Source: Noviherbaspirillum sp. UKPF54 (lineage in GTDB: Bacteria > Pseudomonadota > Gammaproteobacteria > Burkholderiales > Burkholderiaceae_D). From it: 64,000 nucleotides of DNA. The first letter of the stretch is position 1; each line of letters starts with the position of its first letter. Below, piece by piece: positions 8,122-15,577 of the stretch. The notes under the pieces are model-generated. The model was not told the DNA's origin. It saw only the letters and a program-made list of their open reading frames with translations, and made no database searches. The stretch lies in the NCBI RefSeq assembly GCF_007874125.1, contig NZ_CP040128.1:2294001-2358000 (forward strand), in the 5' to 3' direction. The translations under genes and the position numbers were made by a program.

Positions 8122-9159
8122 TCACACCGGCACGGAACAGGGCGTGCCGCCGACATGCCGCCGCCGCGCCGGATGCAGGTTCTGCAGGAATTGCCGGGTG
8201 GCCGCGTTCCAGGAATAGCGCAGCGCGCAATGGCGCACCGTGTCGCGGTTCAGCCGCAGTGCGTCGATGCAGGCGTTGCCCAGGTTCTTGTCAAGGATGC
8301 CCGAGCGCCCATGCACGACCACGTCCAGCGGTCCTTCCACCGGATAGGCGGCCACCGGAACGCCGCACGCCATTGCCTCGGCCATCACCAGGCCGAAGGT
8401 GTCGGTGCGGCTGGGGAAGACGAACACGTCGGCGCAGTTGTAATACGCGGCCAGCTCCTCGTGCGGCTTGGGTCCGAGAAAGCGTACCGCAGGATAGTGC
8501 CGCTCCAGCTGCTCGCGCTGCGGCCCGTCGCCGATCACCCACTTCGTGCCGGGCAGGTCCAGGCGCAGGAAATCCTCGATATTCTTTTCCACCGCGACCC
8601 GCCCCACGTACAGGAACAGCGGCCGCGCAATGCAGGCGTAGTCCTGCGCGTCCGGCCTGAAATACCCGGTGTCGACGCCGCGCCCCCACAACACGACATT
8701 GCGAAAGCCGCGTGCTTCGAGCACGCGCTGCATGCCTGCCGTGGCCACCATCACCGCCTTCGAGCGGCCATGGAACCAGCGCAGCCAGCGGTAAGTCAGC
8801 GCGGCGGGAATCAGCGAGCGCGAGCGCACGTATTCGGGGAAGCGGGTGTGGTAGGAACTGGTGTAATCCAGCCGGCGCCTGGCGCAATAGCGCCGCGCGG
8901 CCAGACCCATCGGCCCTTCGGTGGCGATGTGTATGCAGTCCGGCTGCAGCGCGTCGAGCGCCTGCTCGACCTTGGGATAGGGATTGCGGGCCAGGTGGAT
9001 TTCCGGATAGGTGGGACAGGCGAAGGTTTCCAGTCCCGCTGGATCGATAACATGCGCCGCGTGGCCGAGGCCTTGCAGGCAGCGCTGCGTCGCCTTGATG
9101 GTATTGACCACCCCGTTGACCTGGGGCGGCGCGGCATCGGTCACGATGGCGATACGCAT
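8122..9159 (-). CDS. GT4 glycosyltransferase, glycolipid-type (Agt/SQD2-like)
   Basis: A 345-residue GT-B enzyme. The N-terminus IVTDAAPPQVNGVVNTI is the classic acceptor-domain start of the SQD2/MgtA/Agt group. The donor domain carries YVGRVAVEKNIEDFL, a GDGP motif and SRTDTFGLVMAEAMACGVPVAA, in which Asp replaces the first Glu of the EX7E motif, as is common in this subgroup. The ATG at 9159 overlaps the phosphoesterase gene by 19 bp. In alphaproteobacteria and marine bacteria a PlcP-Agt pair converts phospholipid to glycosyl-diacylglycerol under phosphate stress, and this gene sits in the same order. Alternatives are mannosyl- or sulfoquinovosyl-type transferases; the exact sugar is unknown. 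Confidence 0.87.
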   Translation of the reverse strand: MRIAIVTDAAPPQVNGVVNTIKATQRCLQGLGHAAHVIDPAGLETFACPTYPEIHLARNPYPKVEQALDALQPDCIHIATEGPMGLAARRYCARRRLDYTSSYHTRFPEYVRSRSLIPAALTYRWLRWFHGRSKAVMVATAGMQRVLEARGFRNVVLWGRGVDTGYFRPDAQDYACIARPLFLYVGRVAVEKNIEDFLRLDLPGTKWVIGDGPQREQLERHYPAVRFLGPKPHEELAAYYNCADVFVFPSRTDTFGLVMAEAMACGVPVAAYPVEGPLDVVVHGRSGILDKNLGNACIDALRLNRDTVRHCALRYSWNAATRQFLQNLHPARRRHVGGTPCSVPV

Positions 9160-10001
9160 ATGTCTTGCAGTTCCTCTACTCGTTCGTGCTTGTCCTGCTT
9201 GCGCCGCTTGACGCCCTCCTCCCAGCTCACCAGGCGCAGCTCGCCCGCATGATCCTCGACCAGCGCCGACAGGCTTTCCACCCAGTCGCCGTCGTTGCAA
9301 TAGGTGATGCCGTCGATGTCGCGGATTTCCGGCTTGTGGATGTGGCCGCAGATCACGCCGTCCACGCCCTTGCGCCGGGCCTCGGCCGCCAGCGCCTGCT
9401 CGAACGAGGTGATGTAGCTGACCGCGTTCTTCACTTTCAGTTTGAGATATTGCGACAGCGACCAGTACGGCAGCCCGGCGCGCGCGCGCCAATTGTTGTA
9501 GACCTGGTTGAATTTCAGGATCATCGTGTACAGGCTGTCGCCGACATAGGCCAGCCACTTGGCGCAGGCGATCACGCCGTCGAAGCGGTCGCCATGCAGC
9601 ACCAGCATGCGCTTGCCGCCGGCGGTCACGTGGATCAGCTCGTCGCGGATGCGGATGCCGCCGAAGTCGAGGTCGATGAACTGGCGGATCGCCTCGTCGT
9701 GGTTGCCGGGCACGAAGATCACCTCGGTACCCTTCTTCGCCTTCTTCAGCACGGCCTGCACCACGTTGTTGTGCGCCTGGTCCCAGTACCAGCGGCGCTT
9801 CAACTGCCAGCCGTCGATGATGTCGCCCACCAGGTACAGCGTCTCCGACTCGGTCGCCTGCAGAAATTCGAGCAGCCGCGCCGCCTGGCATCCCGTGGTG
9901 CCGAGGTGGATGTCCGAGATCCAGATGGTCCTGAAGCGCTTGACCGTCTTCTTCGGCGCGGCATCCAGGAGCGGATCGAGGAAAGCGTCGCGCGGCTTCA
10001 T
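9141..10001 (-). CDS. PlcP/LpxH-like metallophosphoesterase (putative phospholipid phosphodiesterase)
   Basis: A 286-residue calcineurin-like phosphoesterase. The metal-binding set is complete: D30/H32 (SDIHLG), D60 (VGDIIDGW), N100-H101 (GNHDE), H136 (HGDRFD) and H220/H222 (GHIH). Such proteins are usually labelled UDP-2,3-diacylglucosamine diphosphatase (LpxH), but the GDIIDGW, KWLAYVGD and YCNDGDWVES segments and the ~285-residue length fit the PlcP group, which hydrolyses membrane phospholipid to diacylglycerol in the Pho regulon of rhizobia and marine bacteria. Context agrees: it lies between an OlsB-like gene and two glycolipid-type glycosyltransferases and away from lpx genes. PlcP is inferred; LpxH activity remains the alternative. 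Confidence 0.85.
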   Translation of the reverse strand: MKPRDAFLDPLLDAAPKKTVKRFRTIWISDIHLGTTGCQAARLLEFLQATESETLYLVGDIIDGWQLKRRWYWDQAHNNVVQAVLKKAKKGTEVIFVPGNHDEAIRQFIDLDFGGIRIRDELIHVTAGGKRMLVLHGDRFDGVIACAKWLAYVGDSLYTMILKFNQVYNNWRARAGLPYWSLSQYLKLKVKNAVSYITSFEQALAAEARRKGVDGVICGHIHKPEIRDIDGITYCNDGDWVESLSALVEDHAGELRLVSWEEGVKRRKQDKHERVEELQDICVSPS

Positions 10002-10765
10002 GGCTGCCCCGAGTCTTTCAGGTAGTGGCGCGCATAGCGTTCGTCCAGCCGGTCCAAAGGCAGCAGCAGGAACAGGTCGGCGCTATGAAAGTCGGCGTCC
10101 CACGCCGGTTCGCCGCAGATCCAGGCGCCGCTGCGCATGTAGCCCTTCAGCAGCGGCGGCACCTGTGACTTGCGGTCGGCGTCGCGCGCATGCAGCGGAA
10201 ACGGCGCATGCGGCGTGACGCGGTATTCGGGCGGCGCCAGGTTGGTCTGCGCCAGCGCGTGGTACACGGCGGCGGCGTTGTGCCCGCCGTCGGACAGGCT
10301 GATGGACGCGCAGCCGATCAGATATTCGCAACGCTGGCGGCGCATGTAGGCGGCCAGCCCCGCCCACAGCAGCATGATCACGCCGCCGCTGCGGTAATCC
10401 GGATGGATGCAGGCACGCCCGGCCTCCACCATGCGCCCGCGCAGGTGCTGCAGGCGCGCCAGGTCGAATTCGCCTTCCGAATAGAAGCGCCCCAGTTCGC
10501 GCGCCGCCGCGGGGCCGAGGACGCGGTAGGTGCCGACCACCTTCAGCGAGCGCGCGTCGCGCACGATCAGGTGATCGCACCAGGCGTCGAACTCGTCGGC
10601 GTCGATCCCGTCGTCGTTGGCCAGCGCCGACAGCCCCATCGTCTCGATGAAGATTTTGTAGCGTAGTCGCTGCACTTCGCGCACTTCCTCGCGCGTGCTG
10701 GCCAGGCTCAGGGTCAGTTTCGGGAAGCTCGCGCTCGCATCGGCGGCGGTGGTCAGTAATCGCAT
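9998..10765 (-). CDS. OlsB-like acyl-ACP N-acyltransferase (GNAT fold)
   Basis: A 255-residue protein of the COG3176 type, to which ornithine acyltransferase OlsB belongs. Visible landmarks are REVQRLRYKIF near the N-terminus, the VGTYRVLGP strand, ELGRFYSEGEFDL, the acyl/CoA-loop region GRACIHPDYRSGGVIMLLWAGLAAYM, and CASISLSDG. OlsB makes lyso-ornithine lipid from ornithine and 3-hydroxyacyl-ACP; a phosphorus-free lipid needs a second O-acylation by OlsA, which is not encoded next to it. The ATG at 10765 has AAGGACG upstream, whereas an upstream in-frame ATG lies inside the Pho-box/promoter region. It is the first gene of a five-gene overlapping operon and shares a 4-bp ATGA overlap with the phosphoesterase. 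Confidence 0.8.
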   Translation of the reverse strand: MRLLTTAADASASFPKLTLSLASTREEVREVQRLRYKIFIETMGLSALANDDGIDADEFDAWCDHLIVRDARSLKVVGTYRVLGPAAARELGRFYSEGEFDLARLQHLRGRMVEAGRACIHPDYRSGGVIMLLWAGLAAYMRRQRCEYLIGCASISLSDGGHNAAAVYHALAQTNLAPPEYRVTPHAPFPLHARDADRKSQVPPLLKGYMRSGAWICGEPAWDADFHSADLFLLLPLDRLDERYARHYLKDSGQP

Positions 10766-10793
10766 TCGTCGTCCTTGTGGTTGAGACGGGCCA

Positions 10794-10849
10794 AGCGTAA
10801 CCGCGCTTTGCTTCACCCCAATGACAGTTCCGTGTCAGGGCGATGACAT
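10794..10849 (-). promoter_or_regulatory. Putative Pho box with downstream -10, driving the lipid operon
   Basis: Reading the minus strand there are three heptamers with an exact 11-bp period: ATGTCAT (10849-10843), CTGACAC (10838-10832) and CTGTCAT (10827-10821). The PhoB consensus is CTGTCAT repeated every 11 bp, so two units are near-perfect and the middle one deviates at two positions. A weak -10-like TACGCT follows at 10799-10794, at the spacing expected when PhoB replaces a -35 element. The array ends 55 bp before the OlsB-like start codon. The orientation serves the lipid operon and not the divergent chemoreceptor gene. Confidence 0.65.
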
Positions 10850-10939
10850 GCAGGGCCGGCACGTCCCCGCTTCATCAGGTTGTAACAATCGCCCAGCAGA
10901 ATTGCTAAAAATCAACTTCATCGAACAACAAGGATTACC

Positions 10940-13003
10940 ATGAAGATCCTGCTTGCCCCCGTCGTGCACCTGATGCAGCGCCTGCGCCTGCTGCCCAAAT
11001 TCGCCCTGATCACGGCAGTGTTCGCCGTGCCGCTGGCACTGATGGCATCGCTGCTGTTCGCCGAGCTCAACAAATCCATCGACACCGCGCGCCAGGAACG
11101 GCTCGGCGCGCGCTATGTGCGTCAGCTGGAGAATGCGATGCGGCTGGCGCAGCGCCACCGCGCCTTGCGCCATATGCAGCTGTCCGGCAACGCCACCGCC
11201 GCCGGCCAGGCGGCCTCAGCGCAAGCCGAATTGAATCGCCAGGTCGCTGCGCTGGACGCGCTGCGCGGCGATGCGGCGGCCTTCGGCATCGAGGCCGCAT
11301 GGAACGACGTCCGGCAAGACTGGACCGCGCTGCAAGGCAAGATGCGCGGCGCGTCCGCCAAGGACAGCTATGCCGACCACACGCGGCTGATCGAACGGAT
11401 GGGCAAGCTCAACGCGCTGGCGGCGGACAAGTCCGGGCTGACGCTCGACCCGCAGATCGACAGCTACCACCTGATCGCGGCCCTGGTGCACGGCTTTCCG
11501 GCGGTCGCCGACAACCTGGCGCAGATCGCCGGGCGCGGCGCGGCCTACATCGATACCGGCCTGCTCGAACCGAACGAGGATTTGCTGCTCAGCTCGAACG
11601 TCATGCTCGCCGGGCGCGACCTGGCGAGCATCCCGCCGCAGTTCGAAGCGGTGTTCCGGGAAAACCCGGAACTGCGCCGCACGCTGGAGCGCCAGCTGGC
11701 CGCCGTTCCCGCCTCGCTCGCCTTTCTGGAGCGGGCGCGCGGCGAAGTGCTCAACACCTACAACCAGACTTCCGGCAGCCAGTTCTTCGACGCCGGCGCA
11801 GCCTGCATCGACGGGCTGTACGCCGCCGCGGCCGCGTCCGCCTCCGCCCTCGACACGCTGCTGGAACGGCGCATCGAACTCGACACCGCGCGGCGCAACA
11901 TGATCGTGCTGGCGGTCGCCGCCACGCTGGGCATCGCCCTCTACCTGCTGGCCGGCTTCTACGCATCGTTCTCGCGCGGCGTCGCGGCCCTGGAACAGGC
12001 GGTCGAGCGCGCCGCCGGCGGCGACCTGGCGCATCGCGTCTCGTCCGATGCGACCGATGAAATCGGCGGGCTGGTGAATGCCTTCGGCGACATGAACGCG
12101 CGGCTGGCGACGCTGGTCGCGCAGGTGCGGACGGCGAGCGGCGCCATCGAACAGGCCGCCCATGAGATTTCCGGCGACAACTCCGACCTGGCGGCGCGCA
12201 CCGAATCGCAGGCCAGCGCGCTGGAGCAGACCGCCGGCTCGATGGAAGAGCTGACCGCCACAGTGCGGCAGAACAGCCGCAACGCCGGCGAAGCGACCCG
12301 CCTGGCGGCAGGTGCGGACGAAGTCGCCACCCGCGGCGGCGCGGCCGTGGAACAGGTGATCGGCACCATGGGCGATATCAAGACCAGTTCCTGCCGGATT
12401 ATCGACATCATCGGCGTCATCGACGGCATCGCGTTCCAGACCAATATCCTGGCGTTGAATGCCGCGGTGGAGGCGGCGCGTGCCGGCGAACAGGGGCGCG
12501 GCTTCGCGGTGGTGGCCGCCGAAGTGCGGGCGCTGGCCCAGCGCTCCGCCGGCGCGGCGCGGGAAATCAAGAGCCTGATCGAGCATTCGGTCGCCCAGAT
12601 AGAGCGCGGCAACGAGCTGGTGGATTCGGCCGGCAAGACCATGGACGACATCCTCGGCGCGGTGCGCGGACTGACCGGCCTCATGAACGACATCGCGAGC
12701 GCCGGCCAGGAACAGGCGGGCGGCATCGAGCAGGTCAATCGCGCCATCGGCGAGATGGACGAAGTCACGCAGCGCAACGCGCAGCTGGTGGAACACGCCG
12801 CCGGCGCGGCAGTCTCGCTGCAGCAGCAGGCGCTGCGGCTGTCGCAGGCAGTCGCCGTGTTCAAGCTGGACGAGCAGCGGGAGCCAGCGGCCGAAGCGCC
12901 GCCGGCGCGCGCGAGCGTCGCCGCGCTGCCACGCAAAAGGCCGCAACGCATCGCGTTCGACGCCGCTGAATTCGACGCCTCCGCGCCGCGCAAGCGCGCC
13001 TGA
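10940..13003 (+). CDS. Methyl-accepting chemotaxis protein
   Basis: A 687-residue transmembrane chemoreceptor. TM1 is at about residues 14-36, a large helical periplasmic sensor domain runs to about 310, TM2 is near 318-340 ([20 protein letters not shown]), then comes a HAMP domain ([21 protein letters not shown]) and the signalling domain, whose hairpin tip around residues 490-530 includes [21 protein letters not shown] and [18 protein letters not shown]. The ligand is unknown. It lies divergent from the Pho-controlled lipid operon and is followed after 83 bp by a periplasmic binding protein gene that may feed it. The C-terminus is Ala/Arg-rich and lacks an obvious CheR pentapeptide. Confidence 0.93.
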   Translation: MKILLAPVVHLMQRLRLLPKFALITAVFAVPLALMASLLFAELNKSIDTARQERLGARYVRQLENAMRLAQRHRALRHMQLSGNATAAGQAASAQAELNRQVAALDALRGDAAAFGIEAAWNDVRQDWTALQGKMRGASAKDSYADHTRLIERMGKLNALAADKSGLTLDPQIDSYHLIAALVHGFPAVADNLAQIAGRGAAYIDTGLLEPNEDLLLSSNVMLAGRDLASIPPQFEAVFRENPELRRTLERQLAAVPASLAFLERARGEVLNTYNQTSGSQFFDAGAACIDGLYAAAAASASALDTLLERRIELDTARRNMIVLAVAATLGIALYLLAGFYASFSRGVAALEQAVERAAGGDLAHRVSSDATDEIGGLVNAFGDMNARLATLVAQVRTASGAIEQAAHEISGDNSDLAARTESQASALEQTAGSMEELTATVRQNSRNAGEATRLAAGADEVATRGGAAVEQVIGTMGDIKTSSCRIIDIIGVIDGIAFQTNILALNAAVEAARAGEQGRGFAVVAAEVRALAQRSAGAAREIKSLIEHSVAQIERGNELVDSAGKTMDDILGAVRGLTGLMNDIASAGQEQAGGIEQVNRAIGEMDEVTQRNAQLVEHAAGAAVSLQQQALRLSQAVAVFKLDEQREPAAEAPPARASVAALPRKRPQRIAFDAAEFDASAPRKRA

Positions 13004-13086
13004 CGGCGCCTGGAAGCGCGATTCATCATGCCGTCACAAACGGCCGCCAGAATCCCGCCTTGTCCATTTTCCTATCCATTCATGCA

Positions 13087-14223
13087 ATGCTGAACCGACT
13101 CTCCCGCCTTCTCGCCGCCGCATGCGCGGCCTTGCTGCCCTTGTTACCGCTGGATGCCGCCGCCGGAAGCAACGCCATCGTGATCGGACAGGCGGTCGAC
13201 CTGTCCGGGCCGGACGGCAGCCTGGGACGCGATTACGTCGCCGGCATCAAGACCTGCTTCGACATGATCAACGCTGCCGGCGGCATCAACGGCCGGCGCA
13301 TCAGCTTCATCGCGCGCGACGACCGCGGCCAGCCGGAACTGTCGGCCAGGGCCGCCACCGAGCTGATCGAGCGCGACCAGGTCGACTACCTGATGGGCGG
13401 CATCGGCGACCAGGCCGCCAGGGCCGTGCTCAGTGCTCCGGCCTTCAGGCGCAGCGGGCACATCCTGTTCGCGCCGCTGGCGGCGGCCGACTACCGCGCC
13501 GACGAGCGCGTGCTGTTCTGGCGCCCGAGCTACAAGCAGGAAATCCGTCACATCTTCGAGCACTTCAGCAAGCTCGGCATCGCCCATGCCGGCATCGTGC
13601 TGCAGGATTCGCCGTCCAACCTGGAAGCCTATGACAGCCTGACGGCGGAAATGCGGGAGCGGCACGTGCGGCTGGCCGGCAGCGCCCGTATCGGTGCGGA
13701 GGGTACCGACGCCGCCCGCATCGCGCAGGAAGCGCGGCGCCTCGCCGCGGCCAGGCCGGGCTTCGTGCTGGTGATCGCCGATACCATCGGCACCGCGCTC
13801 TTCCTGAAGGAATACCGCAAGTACGACGGCCAGACCTTCGTCGCCGGCACTTCTCTGATCAACCTGTCCACGCTGCGCGAGCTGGCGGGCGCGCGTGCGG
13901 TGGAATGGACCGTGTTTTCGCAGGTGGTGCCGAACCCGGGCGCGGGCGCGTCGCCGCTCCAGATAGAGCACCTGAACATGATGAAGAAGTATCGCGACGA
14001 GGCGGTGTCGTCGCTGACGCTGGAAGGATTTGCGGCGGCCAAGGCGCTGGCCGGCGCGATCCGGCAAGCGCGGCGCGGCGGGAACGCGCTGCAGGATTTC
14101 CTCGCGCAGAGCGGCAGGATCGACCTGGGCGGGCTGTCCGTTGCGGCGTCGGATCGCGGTAACCGCCTGTCGGGCTATGTCGACATCGCGCTGTTCCGGA
14201 AAGGCAGCGGGCTGGTGTTCTGA
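13087..14223 (+). CDS. Leu/Ile/Val-type ABC transporter substrate-binding protein
   Basis: A 378-residue periplasmic protein with a Sec signal peptide (MLNRLSRLLAAACAALLPLLPLDAAA) and the type I periplasmic-binding fold: IVIGQAVDLSGPDGSLGRDYVAGIKTCF at the mature N-terminus and GRRISFIARDDRGQPELSARAATELI. The ATG at 13087 is preferred over a TTG at 13060 because the signal peptide then begins properly. No permease or ATPase genes are adjacent; the only upstream neighbour is the chemoreceptor, 83 bp away. It may act as a ligand-presenting protein for chemotaxis or serve a transporter encoded elsewhere. The ligand (amino acid, amide or aromatic acid) cannot be told. Confidence 0.85.
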   Translation: MLNRLSRLLAAACAALLPLLPLDAAAGSNAIVIGQAVDLSGPDGSLGRDYVAGIKTCFDMINAAGGINGRRISFIARDDRGQPELSARAATELIERDQVDYLMGGIGDQAARAVLSAPAFRRSGHILFAPLAAADYRADERVLFWRPSYKQEIRHIFEHFSKLGIAHAGIVLQDSPSNLEAYDSLTAEMRERHVRLAGSARIGAEGTDAARIAQEARRLAAARPGFVLVIADTIGTALFLKEYRKYDGQTFVAGTSLINLSTLRELAGARAVEWTVFSQVVPNPGAGASPLQIEHLNMMKKYRDEAVSSLTLEGFAAAKALAGAIRQARRGGNALQDFLAQSGRIDLGGLSVAASDRGNRLSGYVDIALFRKGSGLVF

Positions 14224-14299
14224 CAAATAAATAGCGACGGCGCCGAACTTCCGCCGCCGGCACGCGCTCCAACCTGTTTATTCATGCCAAGGACGCGCC

Positions 14300-14782
14300 G
14301 TGCAACGATTCCCGCTTCTCAATACGTACCAGGCCTGGAGCGCGCTGGCGCTGAAAACCGGCGAAATGATGCTTGCTTCGGCGCAGGTCATCGGCCACCG
14401 CAGCGCCCGCATCGCGGCCGCAGGCCCCCTGCCCGATGCGCGCGACCGGCGCGAATTCACCTTGATGGGACAGGAAAAGATCGAAGCCGCCGCCGAATCG
14501 GCGCTCGCCGCCGGCATGCGGATGATGGCGCTCAACCAGCAGATCGGCACGATGGTGCTCAGGCAATGGATCGGTGGCGCGGGCGGCGCCTTCGCGCTGG
14601 TCATGCAGCCGGCGCTCGCGTTGTCCGGCCGCAGGCAGGCGGCGCTGCTGCGCGCGGCCATGCTCAATTCCGGCGCACTCGCGTCGAAGCTCGCCAATTC
14701 GGCCGCGCAGGTGGCGCAGCACGCGCTGCGCCCGGTCCATGCGCGCGCCACCGGCAATGCCAGGCGCTTGCGCAATCAGTAG
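14300..14782 (+). CDS. Phasin-like protein (putative)
   Basis: A 160-residue, Ala/Met-rich, nearly all-helical protein with no signal peptide. The start MQRFPLLNTYQAWSALALKTGEMMLASAQVIGHRSARIA and the repeated Ala-rich amphipathic helices resemble phasins that coat polyhydroxyalkanoate granules. The GTG start at 14300 has AAGGACG upstream. It could form a short unit with the preceding binding-protein gene (76-bp gap) but is functionally unrelated to it. Its 3' end overlaps by 7 bp the convergent gene for a solute-binding protein. The assignment rests on composition and weak pattern similarity only. Confidence 0.55.
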   Translation: MQRFPLLNTYQAWSALALKTGEMMLASAQVIGHRSARIAAAGPLPDARDRREFTLMGQEKIEAAAESALAAGMRMMALNQQIGTMVLRQWIGGAGGAFALVMQPALALSGRRQAALLRAAMLNSGALASKLANSAAQVAQHALRPVHARATGNARRLRNQ

Positions 14783-15558
14783 CGCGCCACGATCTCCGCC
14801 AGCCGGCCGCTCGCCCTGAGCGCATCGAGCGCGGACTGCAGCCTGGCGACCAGCCTGTCGTCAGTATCCTTGTTCAGCGCGAAGTAATAGTGCTGCTCAT
14901 CGGCGAGTGTATGCACCTCTTCATAGTCGGCGGAGGGATAACCCATTTCCTTCAGGTTCCACTGGATTACCTGCGCGCCATACGCCCACAGGTCCACGCG
15001 CCCGGCCTGCAGCATCTTCGCCAAGTTCTTCCCGGAATGCGCCTGCAGCATCTTTTCCTTCTGCACGCCCTGCCTTGCCAGCAGCAGGCCACCGATGTCC
15101 TCGCGCACCACGCCGATGCGCAGGTTCATCCGGTTCAGCTCATCGAGCGAGCCAAAGCGGATGCGGCTGGTCTTCCTGGCGACCAGCACGATACGCGACG
15201 GCATGATCGGGCCTACCCACTTGAACAGGCTCTCCCGCTCCCCGGTGCGCGCGGTCGAGAAAAGCACGGTATTCCTTTCCCTGAGCGCGGTCTGGTAGGC
15301 GCGCGCCCACGGCCACACCTTGATGTCCTTGCGCCGCTTCGCCGCGCCGTCCGCCACCAGCATCTCCTCCAGCAAGTCGACCGAGATGCCCTGGCGCTGC
15401 CCGTGCCGCTCGAAATTGAACGGCGGGTAGTCTTCCGTGATGAAGGTCAGCTCGTCGAGCGATTGCGCGCGGGCGCCCGCGATACAGGCCAATAGCGCCG
15501 CCGCGGCCAACCAGCGGCGCGCGCCGCCGGCACCGCAACCGCGACGAATCGTTTTCAT
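14776..15558 (-). CDS. SBP_bac_3-type periplasmic solute-binding protein
   Basis: A 260-residue exported protein. It has a Sec signal peptide (about residues 1-31, ending ACIAGARA), then LTFITEDYPPFNFERHGQRQGISVDLLEEM, the start of the amino-acid/opine-type binding fold (PF00497), and RIGVVREDIGGLLL in the second lobe. The start is the ATG at 15558. It is not beside ABC permease genes; it lies 19 bp downstream of, and on the same strand as, the PAS-GGDEF-EAL gene. The likely role is therefore sensory, presenting a small ligand to that membrane protein's periplasmic region. Binding to a transporter elsewhere is the alternative. Confidence 0.82.
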   Translation of the reverse strand: MKTIRRGCGAGGARRWLAAAALLACIAGARAQSLDELTFITEDYPPFNFERHGQRQGISVDLLEEMLVADGAAKRRKDIKVWPWARAYQTALRERNTVLFSTARTGERESLFKWVGPIMPSRIVLVARKTSRIRFGSLDELNRMNLRIGVVREDIGGLLLARQGVQKEKMLQAHSGKNLAKMLQAGRVDLWAYGAQVIQWNLKEMGYPSADYEEVHTLADEQHYYFALNKDTDDRLVARLQSALDALRASGRLAEIVARY

Positions 15559-15577
15559 GGCTTCCTCCGCTCCCGGC

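Noticed and set aside
9141..10001. Simple annotation of the phosphoesterase as LpxH of lipid A synthesis.
   Set aside because: Sequence features and the Pho-box-preceded glycolipid operon fit PlcP better; LpxH is kept only as an alternative.
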